A stretch of DNA of 29,378 nucleotides. Source: JBDHZK01 sp039811865. GTDB lineage: Bacteria; Actinomycetota; Actinomycetes; Propionibacteriales; Propionibacteriaceae. This document shows positions 14,987-24,642 of the stretch, piece by piece. The first letter of the stretch is position 1. Every line of letters starts with the position of its first letter. The notes below the pieces were generated by a model. The model saw only the letters and a program-made list of their open reading frames with translations, had not been told where the DNA came from and ran no database searches. The stretch covers positions 1 through 29,378 of the forward strand of contig JBDHZK010000014.1 in assembly GCA_039811865.1 (NCBI GenBank), in the 5' to 3' direction. Both the position numbers and the translations under genes were made by a program.

Positions 14987-14999
14987 CGCTCCGAAAATG
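14985..14999 (+). promoter_or_regulatory. Leaderless start signal of the nar operon
   Basis: TACGCT (14985-14990), six bases, then the narG ATG (14997) with no Shine-Dalgarno. The -35 position (14962-14967) is GGCGCC, unlike any consensus, which suggests a need for an activator or an alternative sigma factor. Confidence 0.45.
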
Positions 15000-17900
15000 A
15001 CGACGCAGTCTGCCCGGACGGACGGGCCCGCGGCCGATGCCTTGCTCGCCATCGGCAAGTTCTTCACCCGGTGGGACACCACGGACGACGGCCGCGCCGT
15101 CTTTCGCAGCGGCGGCCGCGCCGGGGACGTCTTCTACCGGGATCGCTGGAGCCACGACAAGGTCGTCCGCTCCACCCACGGCGTGAACTGCACCGGTTCG
15201 TGCTCATGGAAGGTGTACGTCAAGGACGGCATCATCACCTGGGAGAGCCAACAGACCGACTACCCCTCGACCGGGCCCGATCGGCCCGAGTACGAGCCCC
15301 GCGGCTGCCCGCGCGGCGCCGCGTTCTCCTGGTACACCTACTCGCCGACCCGCGTGCGCTACCCGTACGCGCGCGGCGTGCTCGTCGAGATGTATCGAGA
15401 GGCCAAGGCCCGCCTGGGCGACCCGGTCGCCGCGTTCGCCGAGATCAGCACCGACCCCGCAAAGCGCCGCCGCTACCAGACCGCGCGCGGCAAGGGCGGG
15501 CTCGTCCGGGTCGGCTGGGACGAGGCGGTCGAGATCGCCGCCGCCAGCTACGTCCACACGATCAAGACCTACGGGCCGGACCGGCTGGTGTCGTTCTCCC
15601 CGATCCCCGCCATGTCGATGGTCAGCCACGCCATCGGCACCCGGTTCAACCATCTGCTCGGCGGCGCGATGCTGTCGTTCTACGACTGGTACGCCGACCT
15701 GCCGGTCGCATCGCCCCAGGTGTTCGGCGACCAGACCGACGTCCCAGAGTCCGGCGACTGGTGGGATTCGACCTATCTGGTGATGTGGGGTAGCAACGTC
15801 CCGGTCACGAGGACGCCCGACGCGCACTGGATGGCCGAGGTCCGCTACCGCGGCACCAAGGTCGTGACCGTCAGCCCCGACTACGCCGACAACGTCAAGT
15901 TCGCCGACGAGTGGCTGCCCGCCCAGGCCGGCACCGACGCGGCGCTGGCCATGGCGATGGGCCACGTCATGCTCAAGGAGTGCTTCGTCGAGCGGCAAGT
16001 GCCGTACTTCAGCGAGTACGTCACCAAGCACACCGACCTGCCGATGCTCGTCCGCCTGGTCGAGCACCCGGACGGGCACGGCCTGACAGCGGCGAAGTTC
16101 CTGACCGCCGCCGACCTGGCCGAGCATGCCGGATCGCCCGACGCCGCCTTCAAGACCGTCCTTTGGGACGGCGCCACGGACGCCCCAGCCGTCCCCAACG
16201 GCTCGATGGGCTTTCGCTACAACGATGCGGGCGCCGGCAAGTGGAACCTCGAGCTGGGGGAGCTTCGTCCCGACCTCAGCCTGCTCGGCGAGGGCGCCGA
16301 GAACGTCGAGATCGCCCTGCCCTGCTTCGAGGACCCGCGCGGTGAGGGGACGATCCTGCGCCGCGGCGTCCCCGCCCGCCGGGTCGGCGACCACCTGGTG
16401 ACCACGGTGTTCGACCTGATGCTGGCCCAGTACGGGGTCGGCCGGGACGGGCTGCCCGGGGTCTGGCCGACCGGTTACGGCGATGCCTCGCAGCCCTACA
16501 CGCCGGCGTGGCAGGAGCCGATCACGTCCGTACCGGCCGCGGCCTGCGAGCGGATCGCGCGCGAGTTCGCGACCAACGCCGAGCAGTCGAAGGGCCGCTC
16601 GATGGTGATCATCGGCGCCGGCATCTGCCACTGGTACCACGCGGACGTGACCTATCGGGCGATTCTCGCGCTGCTGATGATGACCGGCTCGATCGGACGC
16701 AACGGCGGCGGTTGGGCCCACTACGTCGGCCAGGAGAAGTGCCGGCCGATGACGGGCTGGTTCTCGCTGGCGAACGCGCTGGACTGGTCGCGTCCGCCCA
16801 GAACGATGATCGGCACCGGCTACTGGTACATGCACACCGACCAGTGGCGCACCGACGGCTACTCCGCCGATGCGATCACCTCGCCGCTGAGCACCGGCAA
16901 GCTGGACGGCCTGCACACCGCGGACGCGCTGGCGCTGGCGCAGCGGCTGGGCTGGATGCCGTTCTACCCGCAGTTCGACACCAACCCCCTCGACCTGGCC
17001 GACGCCGCGCAGGCCGCGGTGGACGCCGGGGAGGCGCCGGACGTCAACACCTACATCGCCGGCCGGCTCAAGGACGGCTCGCTGAAGTGCTCGATGGAGG
17101 ACATCGACGCCCCGGCCAACTGGCCGCGGACGATGATCCTTTGGCGCTCGAACCTGTTCGGCAGTTCGGCCAAGGGCAATGAGTACTTCCTGAAGTACCT
17201 GCTCGGCACCCACTCCAACCTGATGCCCAACGACCACGGCGCCGACAGGCTGCCCAAGGTCGTCAAGTCGTCCGGGGAGGCGCCGGAGGGAAAGCTCGAC
17301 CTGCTGATCTCGGCCGACTTCCGGATGACGTCCACGACGCTGCTGTCGGACATCGTCTTCCCCGCCGCCACCTGGTATGAGAAGTACGACCTGTCCAGCA
17401 CCGACATGCACCCGTTCGTGCACGCGTTCACCCCGGCCATCGACCCGCCGTGGGAGTCGCGGACCGACTTCGCCATGTTCCACCTGCTGGCCCGCCGGAT
17501 CTCGGAGTTCGCCGGCTTGCACCTGGGCACCCGCAAGGACCTGGTGGCCGTCCCGATGCAGCACGACACCCCCGGCCAGATCGCCCAGCCCGGCGGCATC
17601 GTCCCGGATTGGCGCGGCACGGACCTGCCCGCCGTGGCCGGCAAGAACCTGCCCCAGTTGGTCGTCGTCGAGCGCGACTACACCGCCATCGCCGACAAGC
17701 TCGCCTGCGTAGGTCCGCTGGCCGAGAAGCTCGGCTTCACCATCAAGAACATCACCTACGACGTCGGCCATCCCGTCCAGGTGCTGGCCCGCAAGCACGG
17801 GGTGATGTCCCACGGGGCCGGCGCGGGACGTCCGGCGATCGACACCGACGCCCGGCTGGCCGAGGCGATCCTGCACTTCTCGGGGACGACCAACGGCGAG

Positions 17901-18707
17901 TTGAGCGTCCAGGGCTTCCGGACGCTGGAGGCCAAGACCGGCTGCCGGCTGGTCGACCTGTCCGAGGGCAGCGAGGAGAAGCAGATCACCTACGCCCAGA
18001 CCCAGGCGTCGCCGCAGCCGGTGATCACCTCGCCGGAGTGGTCCGGCTCGGAGACCGGAGGACGCCGCTACGCCGCGTTCACCATCAACGTCGAGCGCGC
18101 CAAGCCGTGGCACACCTTGTCGGGGCGGATGCACTTCTTCCTCGACCACGACTGGATGGTGGACGCCGGCGAGTCGCTGCCGACGTTCCGGCCGCCGCTG
18201 GACATGACCCGCGCCTACGGCGAGCCCGAGCTGGGCCCCAACGGCGAGAAGGCGATCACGTTGCGCTACCTGACGGTGCACAACAAGTGGTCGATCCATT
18301 CGGAGTACCAGGACAACCTGTTCATGCTGTCGCTGGGTCGAGGCGGTCCGCAGGCCTGGTTGAGCGTGGCTGACGCAGCGTCCATCGGGGTCGCCGACAA
18401 CGACTGGATCGAGCTGACCAACGCCAACGGGGTATTCGTCGCCCGAGCCGTCGTCAGCCACAAGCTGCCGGACGGCATCTGCTACGTCCAGCACGCCCAG
18501 GAGCGCACGATCGACGTCCCCAAGTCGGAGGCGACGGGACGCCGCGGCGGCATCCACAACTCGGTGACTCGGGTGCTGGTGAAGCCGACGCACCTGATCG
18601 GCGCCTATGCGCACCTGTCGTACGCCTTCAACTATCTGGGTCCGACCGGGGTCCAGCGCGACATCGTTTCGACCGTCCGCCGCCGCTCGCAGGAGGTGCA
18701 GTACTGA
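14997..18707 (+). CDS. narG: Respiratory nitrate reductase, alpha subunit NarG
   Basis: This 1236-residue catalytic subunit reduces nitrate to nitrite using bis-MGD molybdenum. The FS0 [4Fe-4S] ligands H61, C65, C69 and C104 have the same spacing as His49/Cys53/Cys57/Cys92 of E. coli NarG. The molybdenum ligand Asp is D230 in Ser-Phe-Tyr-Asp-Trp-Tyr-Ala-Asp-Leu-Pro. I see no Tat motif at the N-terminus, as expected for a cytoplasm-facing NarG. The order narG-narH-narJ-narI-narK with overlapping frames indicates one operon. Its length matches the family, and the reading frame is intact. Confidence 0.97.
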   Translation: MTTQSARTDGPAADALLAIGKFFTRWDTTDDGRAVFRSGGRAGDVFYRDRWSHDKVVRSTHGVNCTGSCSWKVYVKDGIITWESQQTDYPSTGPDRPEYEPRGCPRGAAFSWYTYSPTRVRYPYARGVLVEMYREAKARLGDPVAAFAEISTDPAKRRRYQTARGKGGLVRVGWDEAVEIAAASYVHTIKTYGPDRLVSFSPIPAMSMVSHAIGTRFNHLLGGAMLSFYDWYADLPVASPQVFGDQTDVPESGDWWDSTYLVMWGSNVPVTRTPDAHWMAEVRYRGTKVVTVSPDYADNVKFADEWLPAQAGTDAALAMAMGHVMLKECFVERQVPYFSEYVTKHTDLPMLVRLVEHPDGHGLTAAKFLTAADLAEHAGSPDAAFKTVLWDGATDAPAVPNGSMGFRYNDAGAGKWNLELGELRPDLSLLGEGAENVEIALPCFEDPRGEGTILRRGVPARRVGDHLVTTVFDLMLAQYGVGRDGLPGVWPTGYGDASQPYTPAWQEPITSVPAAACERIAREFATNAEQSKGRSMVIIGAGICHWYHADVTYRAILALLMMTGSIGRNGGGWAHYVGQEKCRPMTGWFSLANALDWSRPPRTMIGTGYWYMHTDQWRTDGYSADAITSPLSTGKLDGLHTADALALAQRLGWMPFYPQFDTNPLDLADAAQAAVDAGEAPDVNTYIAGRLKDGSLKCSMEDIDAPANWPRTMILWRSNLFGSSAKGNEYFLKYLLGTHSNLMPNDHGADRLPKVVKSSGEAPEGKLDLLISADFRMTSTTLLSDIVFPAATWYEKYDLSSTDMHPFVHAFTPAIDPPWESRTDFAMFHLLARRISEFAGLHLGTRKDLVAVPMQHDTPGQIAQPGGIVPDWRGTDLPAVAGKNLPQLVVVERDYTAIADKLACVGPLAEKLGFTIKNITYDVGHPVQVLARKHGVMSHGAGAGRPAIDTDARLAEAILHFSGTTNGELSVQGFRTLEAKTGCRLVDLSEGSEEKQITYAQTQASPQPVITSPEWSGSETGGRRYAAFTINVERAKPWHTLSGRMHFFLDHDWMVDAGESLPTFRPPLDMTRAYGEPELGPNGEKAITLRYLTVHNKWSIHSEYQDNLFMLSLGRGGPQAWLSVADAASIGVADNDWIELTNANGVFVARAVVSHKLPDGICYVQHAQERTIDVPKSEATGRRGGIHNSVTRVLVKPTHLIGAYAHLSYAFNYLGPTGVQRDIVSTVRRRSQEVQY

Positions 18708-20305
18708 TGCGCATCATGGCTCAGGTCGGCATGGTGATGAACCTCGACAAGTGCATCGGGTGCCACACCTGCTCGGTCACCTGCAAGCAGGCGTGGACGA
18801 ACCGCGCCGGCACCGAGTACGTCTGGTTCAACAACGTCGAAACCCGGCCCGGGCAAGGCTATCCACGCCGGTACGAGGACCAGGAGCGCTGGAAGGGCGG
18901 CTGGGTCCGGACGTCCTCGGGACGACTCAAGCTGAAGTCGGGCGGACGGTTCGCCAAGCTGTTCACGATCTTCGCCTCGCCGCTGCAGCCGGAACTTGAC
19001 GACTACTACGAGCCGTGGACCTACGACTACGCGAACCTGATCAACGCCCCGCTGGGGGACGACTTCCCGGTCGCGCGACCGAAGTCGCTGATCACCGGCG
19101 AGGACACCAAGATCACCTGGTCGGCCAACTGGGACGACTCGCTGGGCGGCACCGCCCAGCTCGGTCACCTCGACCCGGTCGTGGAGAAGCTGCGTGCGCA
19201 GGCCAACGACAAGATCAAGTTCACCTACGAGCAGTCGTTCATGTTCTTCCTGCCCAGGATCTGCGAGCACTGCCTGAATCCGTCGTGCATGGCCAGCTGT
19301 CCGTCCGGCGCGATCTACAAGCGGGCCGAGGACGGCATCGTCCTGGTCGACCAGGACCGCTGCCGCGGTTGGCGGCAATGCATCACCGGCTGTCCGTACA
19401 AGAAGATCTACTTCAATCACCGCTCCGGCAAGGCCGAGAAGTGCACGTTCTGCTACCCGCGCCTGGAGGTCGGCCTGCCGACCGTCTGTTCCGAGACGTG
19501 TGTGGGCCGGCTGCGCTACATCGGCATCGTCTTGTACGACGCGGACGCGGTGACCGCGGCGGCGGCGGTGGCCGATCCGAAGGCGCTGTACCGGTCGCAG
19601 TGCGACCTGATCCTCGACCCCAACGACCCGGAGGTGGTGGCGAAGGCGCAAGCCGACGGCATCCCACCGGACTGGCTGGCCGCGGCCCAGCGTTCGCCGG
19701 TGTATGCCCTGATCAAGAAGTATCAGGTGGCGTTGCCGCTGCACCCGGAGTACCGGACGATGCCGATGGTCTGGTACATCCCGCCGCTGTCGCCGGTGGT
19801 CGATCTGCTGCGCGAACAGGGGCACGACGCGGAGGCCCCCGGCAACCTGTTCGGGGCCATCGACGCCCTGCGGATTCCGGTGGAGTACCTGGCGGAGCTG
19901 TTCACCGCCGGGGACGTCGGCGAGGTCGACCGCGTCCTCAAGCAGCTCGCGGCGATGCGCGCCTACATGCGGGGGGTGACGCTGGGCACGGGCCGGGACG
20001 ACTCGATCGCGCAGGCGGTCGGGATGAGCGGGCACGACCTCGAGGCGATGTACCGGCTGCTGGCGATCGCCAAGTACGACGAGCGCTACGTCATCCCGAA
20101 GGCGCACCTGGAGCAGGCGCACAACCTGGAGGAGATGGGCTGTTCGCTGGACTTCGAAGGCGGCCCGGGCATGGGCGGTGAGGGTCCGTTCGGCGAGAGC
20201 TCCGGGCGTCCCGTACCGGTCGCGATCGAGTCGTTCCAGGCCATCAAGGCCCGCCAGGAGGCGGACTCGTTCGCCGCCGACGGCACGGTCGGGATGGAAC
20301 CGTGA
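18707..20305 (+). CDS. narH: Respiratory nitrate reductase, beta subunit NarH
   Basis: This 532-residue iron-sulfur subunit carries electrons from NarI haems to NarG. Four Cys-rich groups are visible: C16/C19/C22/C26, then Cys-Glu-His-Cys-x4-Cys-x3-Cys, then Cys-Arg-Gly-Trp-Arg-Gln-Cys with Trp in place of a Cys (the hallmark of the [3Fe-4S] site), then Cys-Thr-Phe-Cys-x11-Cys-x3-Cys. ATG 18707 shares its A with the narG TGA and has an AGGAGGTG Shine-Dalgarno at 18691-18698; ATG 18716 is a weaker alternative start. Confidence 0.96.
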   Translation: MRIMAQVGMVMNLDKCIGCHTCSVTCKQAWTNRAGTEYVWFNNVETRPGQGYPRRYEDQERWKGGWVRTSSGRLKLKSGGRFAKLFTIFASPLQPELDDYYEPWTYDYANLINAPLGDDFPVARPKSLITGEDTKITWSANWDDSLGGTAQLGHLDPVVEKLRAQANDKIKFTYEQSFMFFLPRICEHCLNPSCMASCPSGAIYKRAEDGIVLVDQDRCRGWRQCITGCPYKKIYFNHRSGKAEKCTFCYPRLEVGLPTVCSETCVGRLRYIGIVLYDADAVTAAAAVADPKALYRSQCDLILDPNDPEVVAKAQADGIPPDWLAAAQRSPVYALIKKYQVALPLHPEYRTMPMVWYIPPLSPVVDLLREQGHDAEAPGNLFGAIDALRIPVEYLAELFTAGDVGEVDRVLKQLAAMRAYMRGVTLGTGRDDSIAQAVGMSGHDLEAMYRLLAIAKYDERYVIPKAHLEQAHNLEEMGCSLDFEGGPGMGGEGPFGESSGRPVPVAIESFQAIKARQEADSFAADGTVGMEP

Positions 20306-21048
20306 GAGCCAAGCCGGGCACCGGCGCGGTTGCGGCTGGTGTCGGGGGACCGGTGCGCCAAACCGTGAACCCGGCCGTCGTCTACGCGGCGGCGGCGCAG
20401 GTGCTGGCCTACCCGTCCGCCGAGCTGCTCGGACGCCTGCCGCTGCTGCGCGCGGCGCTCGGCTTCGCCGAGGATCCGGCCCCTGGGCGAGGTGCGGTCC
20501 CCGACCCGGTCGACGGCTTCGGCGGACGCCCCGCTTCTTCGATCCTCGCCAGCTCCGGCTTCGGACCGATCCTGGACCATCTGGCCGGCAACGCACTGCT
20601 CGACCTGCAGCGCTTCCACGTGGCGGAGTTCGACACGTCCAGGCGGCATGCGCTGCACCTGACCTACTGGACGGACGGCGACACCCGCCGCCGAGGGGAG
20701 TCGCTGCTGGCGTTCAAGCAGGCCTACCGCGACTCCGGACTGGTCGTCGACCTGGACGGCGAACTGCCCGACTACCTGCCGATGGTTTGTGAGTTCGCGG
20801 TGCGCGACGACGTCCGGGGCCGCGACCTGCTGATCCGTTACCGCACCAGCCTCGAACTGCTGCGGCTTCAACTCCTCGACGACGGCCTGCCGCACGCCGG
20901 CGTCCTGGCGGCGATCTGTGCCACCCTGCCGGGACGTTCCCCGCGCACCCGGACCGAGGTCGGCGCCCTGCATGGCGCCGTCATGCCCTTCGAGACGGTC
21001 GGTCTCGACCCGTACGATCCCCGGCTGCTGCCGCTGCAAGGGAGCTGA
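20302..21048 (+). CDS. narJ: Nitrate reductase molybdenum cofactor assembly chaperone NarJ
   Basis: This is a 248-residue helical chaperone. Typical features are the Ala-Ala-Gln-Val-Leu-Ala-Tyr-Pro start region, Phe-His-Val-Ala-Glu-Phe-Asp-Thr-Ser-Arg-Arg-His-Ala-Leu-His-Leu-Thr-Tyr-Trp, and Glu-Leu-Pro-Asp-Tyr-Leu-Pro-Met-Val-Cys-Glu-Phe. NarJ binds apo-NarG and helps cofactor insertion before NarGH docks on NarI; it is not part of the final enzyme. GTG 20302 overlaps the narH stop (GTGA). The first 20 or so residues are Ala/Gly-rich and may be an extension; later starts are possible. Confidence 0.93.
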   Translation: MRAKPGTGAVAAGVGGPVRQTVNPAVVYAAAAQVLAYPSAELLGRLPLLRAALGFAEDPAPGRGAVPDPVDGFGGRPASSILASSGFGPILDHLAGNALLDLQRFHVAEFDTSRRHALHLTYWTDGDTRRRGESLLAFKQAYRDSGLVVDLDGELPDYLPMVCEFAVRDDVRGRDLLIRYRTSLELLRLQLLDDGLPHAGVLAAICATLPGRSPRTRTEVGALHGAVMPFETVGLDPYDPRLLPLQGS

Positions 21049-21050
21049 TC

Positions 21051-21806
21051 ATGGACTTGTTGCTCTGGGGCGTCCTGCCCTACCTGTGTGCCGCGATCCT
21101 GCTGGGCGGGCTGTGGTGGCGCTACAAGTACGACCAGTTCGGCTGGACGACCCGGTCGTCCCAGCTATACGAGTCGAAGCTGCTGAAGATCGCCTCGCCG
21201 CTGTTCCACTACGCGCTGTTCGCCGTGCTGGCCGGCCACCTCGTCGGGTTGTTGATCCCCAAGAAGTGGACAGACGCCGCCGGCGTCAGCCAGGAGGCCT
21301 ATCACGCGGTCGCGCTCGGGGTGGGGACACTCGCGGGTGTCGCGACGCTCGTCGGGGTAGCGATGCTGATCTACCGGCGCCGCACCACTGGGCGGGTCTT
21401 CGCCGCGACCACCGTCAACGACAAGGTGATGTACGTCTTCTTGGTGGCCGCGCTGTTGCTCGGCATCTTCGCGACCCTGTTCGGCGGACACGACGCTGCC
21501 GGCCATGAGGTCAACTACCGCGAGACCGTCTCGATCTGGTTCCGCTCGCTGCTGCTGCTCCAGCCGAAGATCGGGGCGATGGCTGCGGCGACGTTGCCGT
21601 TCAAGATCCACGTGGTGGCGGGGATGCTGCTCTTCGCGCTGATCCCGTTCACCCGCCTGGTGCATGCCTTCACCGTGCCGTTCCACTACCTGTTCCGCCC
21701 CTACATCGTCTTCCGCAGCCGCGACGCCGGCCGTCCGGTCACCGCCGGTCCGCGCCGCGGCTGGGACCCCATCGGTACCCCCGATCGCCAGAAAGGACGT
21801 TCATGA
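21051..21806 (+). CDS. narI: Respiratory nitrate reductase, gamma subunit NarI (cytochrome b)
   Basis: This 251-residue membrane cytochrome has five hydrophobic helices and takes electrons from quinol. The haem b ligands appear as H53 and H63 in the second helix and H187 and H205 in the last two; the latter pair has the same numbers as in E. coli NarI (56, 66, 187, 205). The C-terminus is short and cytoplasmic. It starts two bases after the narJ stop with GGGAG upstream, and its own stop overlaps narK by 4 nt (ATGA). Confidence 0.95.
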   Translation: MDLLLWGVLPYLCAAILLGGLWWRYKYDQFGWTTRSSQLYESKLLKIASPLFHYALFAVLAGHLVGLLIPKKWTDAAGVSQEAYHAVALGVGTLAGVATLVGVAMLIYRRRTTGRVFAATTVNDKVMYVFLVAALLLGIFATLFGGHDAAGHEVNYRETVSIWFRSLLLLQPKIGAMAAATLPFKIHVVAGMLLFALIPFTRLVHAFTVPFHYLFRPYIVFRSRDAGRPVTAGPRRGWDPIGTPDRQKGRS

Positions 21807-23041
21807 GCAGCACCGCCGCTGCCGCCTTGCAACGCAAGGGGCAGCTGGGCCAGGTCATCTTGGCGATGCTCGCCAACACCATGGGCTTTTGGGCCTGGAT
21901 GTCCATCGCCCCGCTGCAGAAGACCTACGCCACCTCGATGGGCCTCAACGAGGGCCAGATCTCGCTGATGCTGGCCACGCCCGTCCTGGTGGGCGCGTTG
22001 GGTCGCGTGATCACGGGAGCCCTGACCGACCGTTTGGGTGGGCGCAAGATGTTCACCGCCGTCCTGCTGGGTGCGATGCCGGCCGTCTTGCTGGTCGCGT
22101 TCGCGGGGTCGATCAAGAGCTTTTGGCTGCTGGTCGCCGCTGGGTTCTACCTGGGAGTGGCCGGCACGATCTTCGCGGTCGGGATCCCCTTCTCCAGTGC
22201 CTGGTACGAGCTCAAGCAGCGGGGATTCGCGACGGGCGTCTTCGGCATGGGCATGGTCGGGACGGCGGTGGCCGCGTTCTTCACGCCCCGGCTGGCCACC
22301 TCGATCGGTTACCTGAACACGCACTTCGTCATCGCCGGTTCGATGGTCGTGATGGCGGCGCTGGTGTGGTTCTTCATGAAGGAGTCGCCGTCCTGGTCGC
22401 CGAACCGGCAGCCCTTCGTGCCCAAGGTGATGGGTGCGCTGAAGCTCGGCATCACCTGGCAGATGAGTTTCCTGTACGCGGTGGTGTTCGGCGGCTTCGT
22501 GGCGTTCTCGACGTTCCTGCCCAAGTACCTGGGCACCATCTACGACATCGACCCGATCGGCGCCGGGACCCGGACCGCGAGCTTCGCGATCGCCGCCGTC
22601 ATCGCCCGGCCGTTCGGCGGCGTCCTGGCCGACAAGTTCGGGCCGAAGCTGATCACGCTGATCTCGCTGGCGGCGGTGGCGCTGCTGGCGGTGGTGGTGA
22701 GCGTCCAGCCGGCCGAGGGGATCGTCACCGGATTCACCTTCTTGGCGATGGCGGCGATGCTGGGCCTCGGCATGGGCTCGGTTTTCGGCTGGGTCGGGCA
22801 GTTGGCGCCGAAGGACCAGGTGGGCTCGGTCTCCGGCGTGGTCGCGGCGGCCGGTGGCCTGGGCGGGTACTTTCCGCCCCTGGTGATGGGCATGACCTAT
22901 CACGCGGCCACGAGGTCGTACGCGCTGGGGCTTTGGCTGCTGGTGGCCACCGCGTTGGGGGCGCTGGTCTTGGCCGTTCTCCTGAAGGGCAAACGCGCGG
23001 ACGCTCCCGCCGGTGCCGACGGCCGGTCGGCGCGGGCTTAG
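21803..23041 (+). CDS. narK: Nitrate/nitrite transporter NarK (MFS)
   Basis: This 412-residue major-facilitator protein has about 12 membrane segments. Supporting motifs are Gly-Arg-Val-Ile-Thr-Gly-Ala-Leu-Thr-Asp-Arg-Leu-Gly-Gly-Arg-Lys (MFS motif A with the NarK substrate arginine region) and two Gly-rich nitrate-signature segments, Gly-Val-Ala-Gly-Thr-Ile-Phe-Ala-Val-Gly and Ala-Ala-Gly-Gly-Leu-Gly-Gly-Tyr-Phe-Pro-Pro. It imports nitrate and/or exports nitrite for the cytoplasm-facing NarGHI. The start overlaps narI, with an AAAGGA Shine-Dalgarno. Whether it is a nitrate/proton symporter or a nitrate/nitrite exchanger cannot be told. Confidence 0.93.
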   Translation: MSSTAAAALQRKGQLGQVILAMLANTMGFWAWMSIAPLQKTYATSMGLNEGQISLMLATPVLVGALGRVITGALTDRLGGRKMFTAVLLGAMPAVLLVAFAGSIKSFWLLVAAGFYLGVAGTIFAVGIPFSSAWYELKQRGFATGVFGMGMVGTAVAAFFTPRLATSIGYLNTHFVIAGSMVVMAALVWFFMKESPSWSPNRQPFVPKVMGALKLGITWQMSFLYAVVFGGFVAFSTFLPKYLGTIYDIDPIGAGTRTASFAIAAVIARPFGGVLADKFGPKLITLISLAAVALLAVVVSVQPAEGIVTGFTFLAMAAMLGLGMGSVFGWVGQLAPKDQVGSVSGVVAAAGGLGGYFPPLVMGMTYHAATRSYALGLWLLVATALGALVLAVLLKGKRADAPAGADGRSARA

Positions 23042-23073
23042 CGGCGACCTGGGGCCGGGGCGCGCCGATTCCT

Positions 23074-24642
23074 TCAGGCGACCGTGACGCTGACGCTGTG
23101 GTACCCGGACGCACCGTCCGGGGCCGGGTCGGCAGGCTGCTCGGTTTGCACCTGCCCAGCCCCGTCGAAGGCGCGCGCGGTGAGCGTGTGCCGGCCCGCG
23201 GTGGCGTCCCAGGGCAGATACCACTGGCGCCAGTAGTCCAGGCCCGCATCGGGGCCCAGGCGCGCGGTCTGCCACGCGCCGCCGTCCACCTGGACCTCGA
23301 CGCGGCTGATCCCGCGGTGGGTCGCCCACGCGACGCCGGCGATGGGGGTCGGCCCGGACTTGGCGGCCGAGCGTGGGGTATCGATCCGGGCGGCGGTTTT
23401 CACCGGCGCGCGCATCGCCCAGCCCCGCGGCGTCCAGTAGGCCTGGTCGGCGTCGAAGCGGGTGATCTTCATGCGGGTCAGCCACTTGGTGGCGCCGACA
23501 TAGCCGTACAGACCAGGGGTGAGCAGCCGGGCGGGCGCGCCGTGGATGGGGGAGAGCGGCTGGCCGTCCATGGCGACGGCGATCATGGCGTCCCGTCCGT
23601 CCAGCAGGACGGGCAGTGGAGTCGAGGCCGAGAATCCGTCCGGGGACGAACTCAGCACCATGTCCGCCTCGCGGCGCGGGCGGGCACGGCGGATCAGGTC
23701 GGCCACGAGGACGCCGCGCCAGCGCGTGCTGCCGCAGTACGGGCCGCCGACCGGGTTGGAGACGCAGGTCAGCGTGATGTCTCGTTCGACCAGGGGCAGA
23801 GCGATCAACTCGGCGAAGGTGAGCGAATAGGGTGCGTCGGCCATCCCGTCGATGACCAGGCGCCAGTCGCGCGGGTCCACGCGAGGGACGCCGAGCGCGA
23901 TGTCCACGCGATAGAAGTCGGCCAGCGGCGTCCGCAGTGGGGTGATGCCGGGCGCGACGCCGCCCAGATCGCCGGGCAGGGGCGTCCCGGGCGGGGCCGG
24001 CGGCAGGACGATCGCGGGCGCCGGGGGACGTCCGAGCTGTTCGCCCAGGGCCACCATTCCCGCGGAGGCGGCCAGGACGACACCGGAGCCGACCAGCAGC
24101 CGGCGCCGATCCACCGGGCCCACCGGCTCGGAGCCGGGGTCCGCGGCCGGATTCCCCGGCTGGTCGGGCTGGAGGGTCGCTCGGTCGCTCGGATCAACCG
24201 ATGGGCTCAGGGGACGGCCTGCCTGTTCAACCCAAGCGTTCAATCCGAAGAGCACGCCGACCGCGACGGCGCCGGCCGTCAGCCCGGGTAGGACGCCGCT
24301 CGCAGTCGTCCCAGGGCGCGCCAGCACCGCCCCCGCGCTGAACAGGCCCAACGTCGCGAGCAGGATCGCCGCCAGTTGGTGGCTGTGCCGCCAGATTCCG
24401 CCCGCCACCGCACCCAGGACGAGCGCCATCAGTGCGACGCCCGCGATCAGAACGGGCTTGTCGGCCGCCCCGAAGGTGGCCACCGCGAACTCCTTGACCG
24501 GCAGGGGTGCGAGGTCGATCAGTAGCGTCCCGACGGCCGAGACCGGAGAGGTCGCGGGATCGAGCCAGGCAGCGACCAGATGCCCGGCCGCGGCGCCAGC
24601 GGCCGCGGCCACCGCCCCGATCGCTGGACCGCTGGATCGCAT
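23074..24642 (-). CDS. Membrane-anchored sulfite oxidase-family molybdopterin oxidoreductase
   Basis: The 522-residue protein has about four membrane helices in the first 140 residues, a Pro/Asp-rich linker, then an Asp-Arg-Arg-Arg-Leu-Leu-Val segment (178-184) before another hydrophobic stretch (about 183-200). The oxidoreductase domain follows (about 235-410), with the molybdenum-ligating Cys at C293 in Leu-Thr-Cys-Val-Ser-Asn, then a C-terminal Ig-like dimerisation domain. Relatives oxidise sulfite or act on unknown substrates outside the membrane; the electron acceptor is not evident. ATG 24642 is preferred to the frame start at 24684 because the N-terminal helices follow it directly. It shares a need for molybdopterin with NarG and lies convergent to narK. 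Confidence 0.85.
   Translation of the reverse strand: MRSSGPAIGAVAAAAGAAAGHLVAAWLDPATSPVSAVGTLLIDLAPLPVKEFAVATFGAADKPVLIAGVALMALVLGAVAGGIWRHSHQLAAILLATLGLFSAGAVLARPGTTASGVLPGLTAGAVAVGVLFGLNAWVEQAGRPLSPSVDPSDRATLQPDQPGNPAADPGSEPVGPVDRRRLLVGSGVVLAASAGMVALGEQLGRPPAPAIVLPPAPPGTPLPGDLGGVAPGITPLRTPLADFYRVDIALGVPRVDPRDWRLVIDGMADAPYSLTFAELIALPLVERDITLTCVSNPVGGPYCGSTRWRGVLVADLIRRARPRREADMVLSSSPDGFSASTPLPVLLDGRDAMIAVAMDGQPLSPIHGAPARLLTPGLYGYVGATKWLTRMKITRFDADQAYWTPRGWAMRAPVKTAARIDTPRSAAKSGPTPIAGVAWATHRGISRVEVQVDGGAWQTARLGPDAGLDYWRQWYLPWDATAGRHTLTARAFDGAGQVQTEQPADPAPDGASGYHSVSVTVA

Noticed and set aside
15204..18614. Very long minus-strand open frame (over 1100 codons) opposite narG.
   Set aside because: It is the antisense shadow of a high-GC gene with strong third-position bias; the translation is Arg/Gly/Val/His-rich with no domain.
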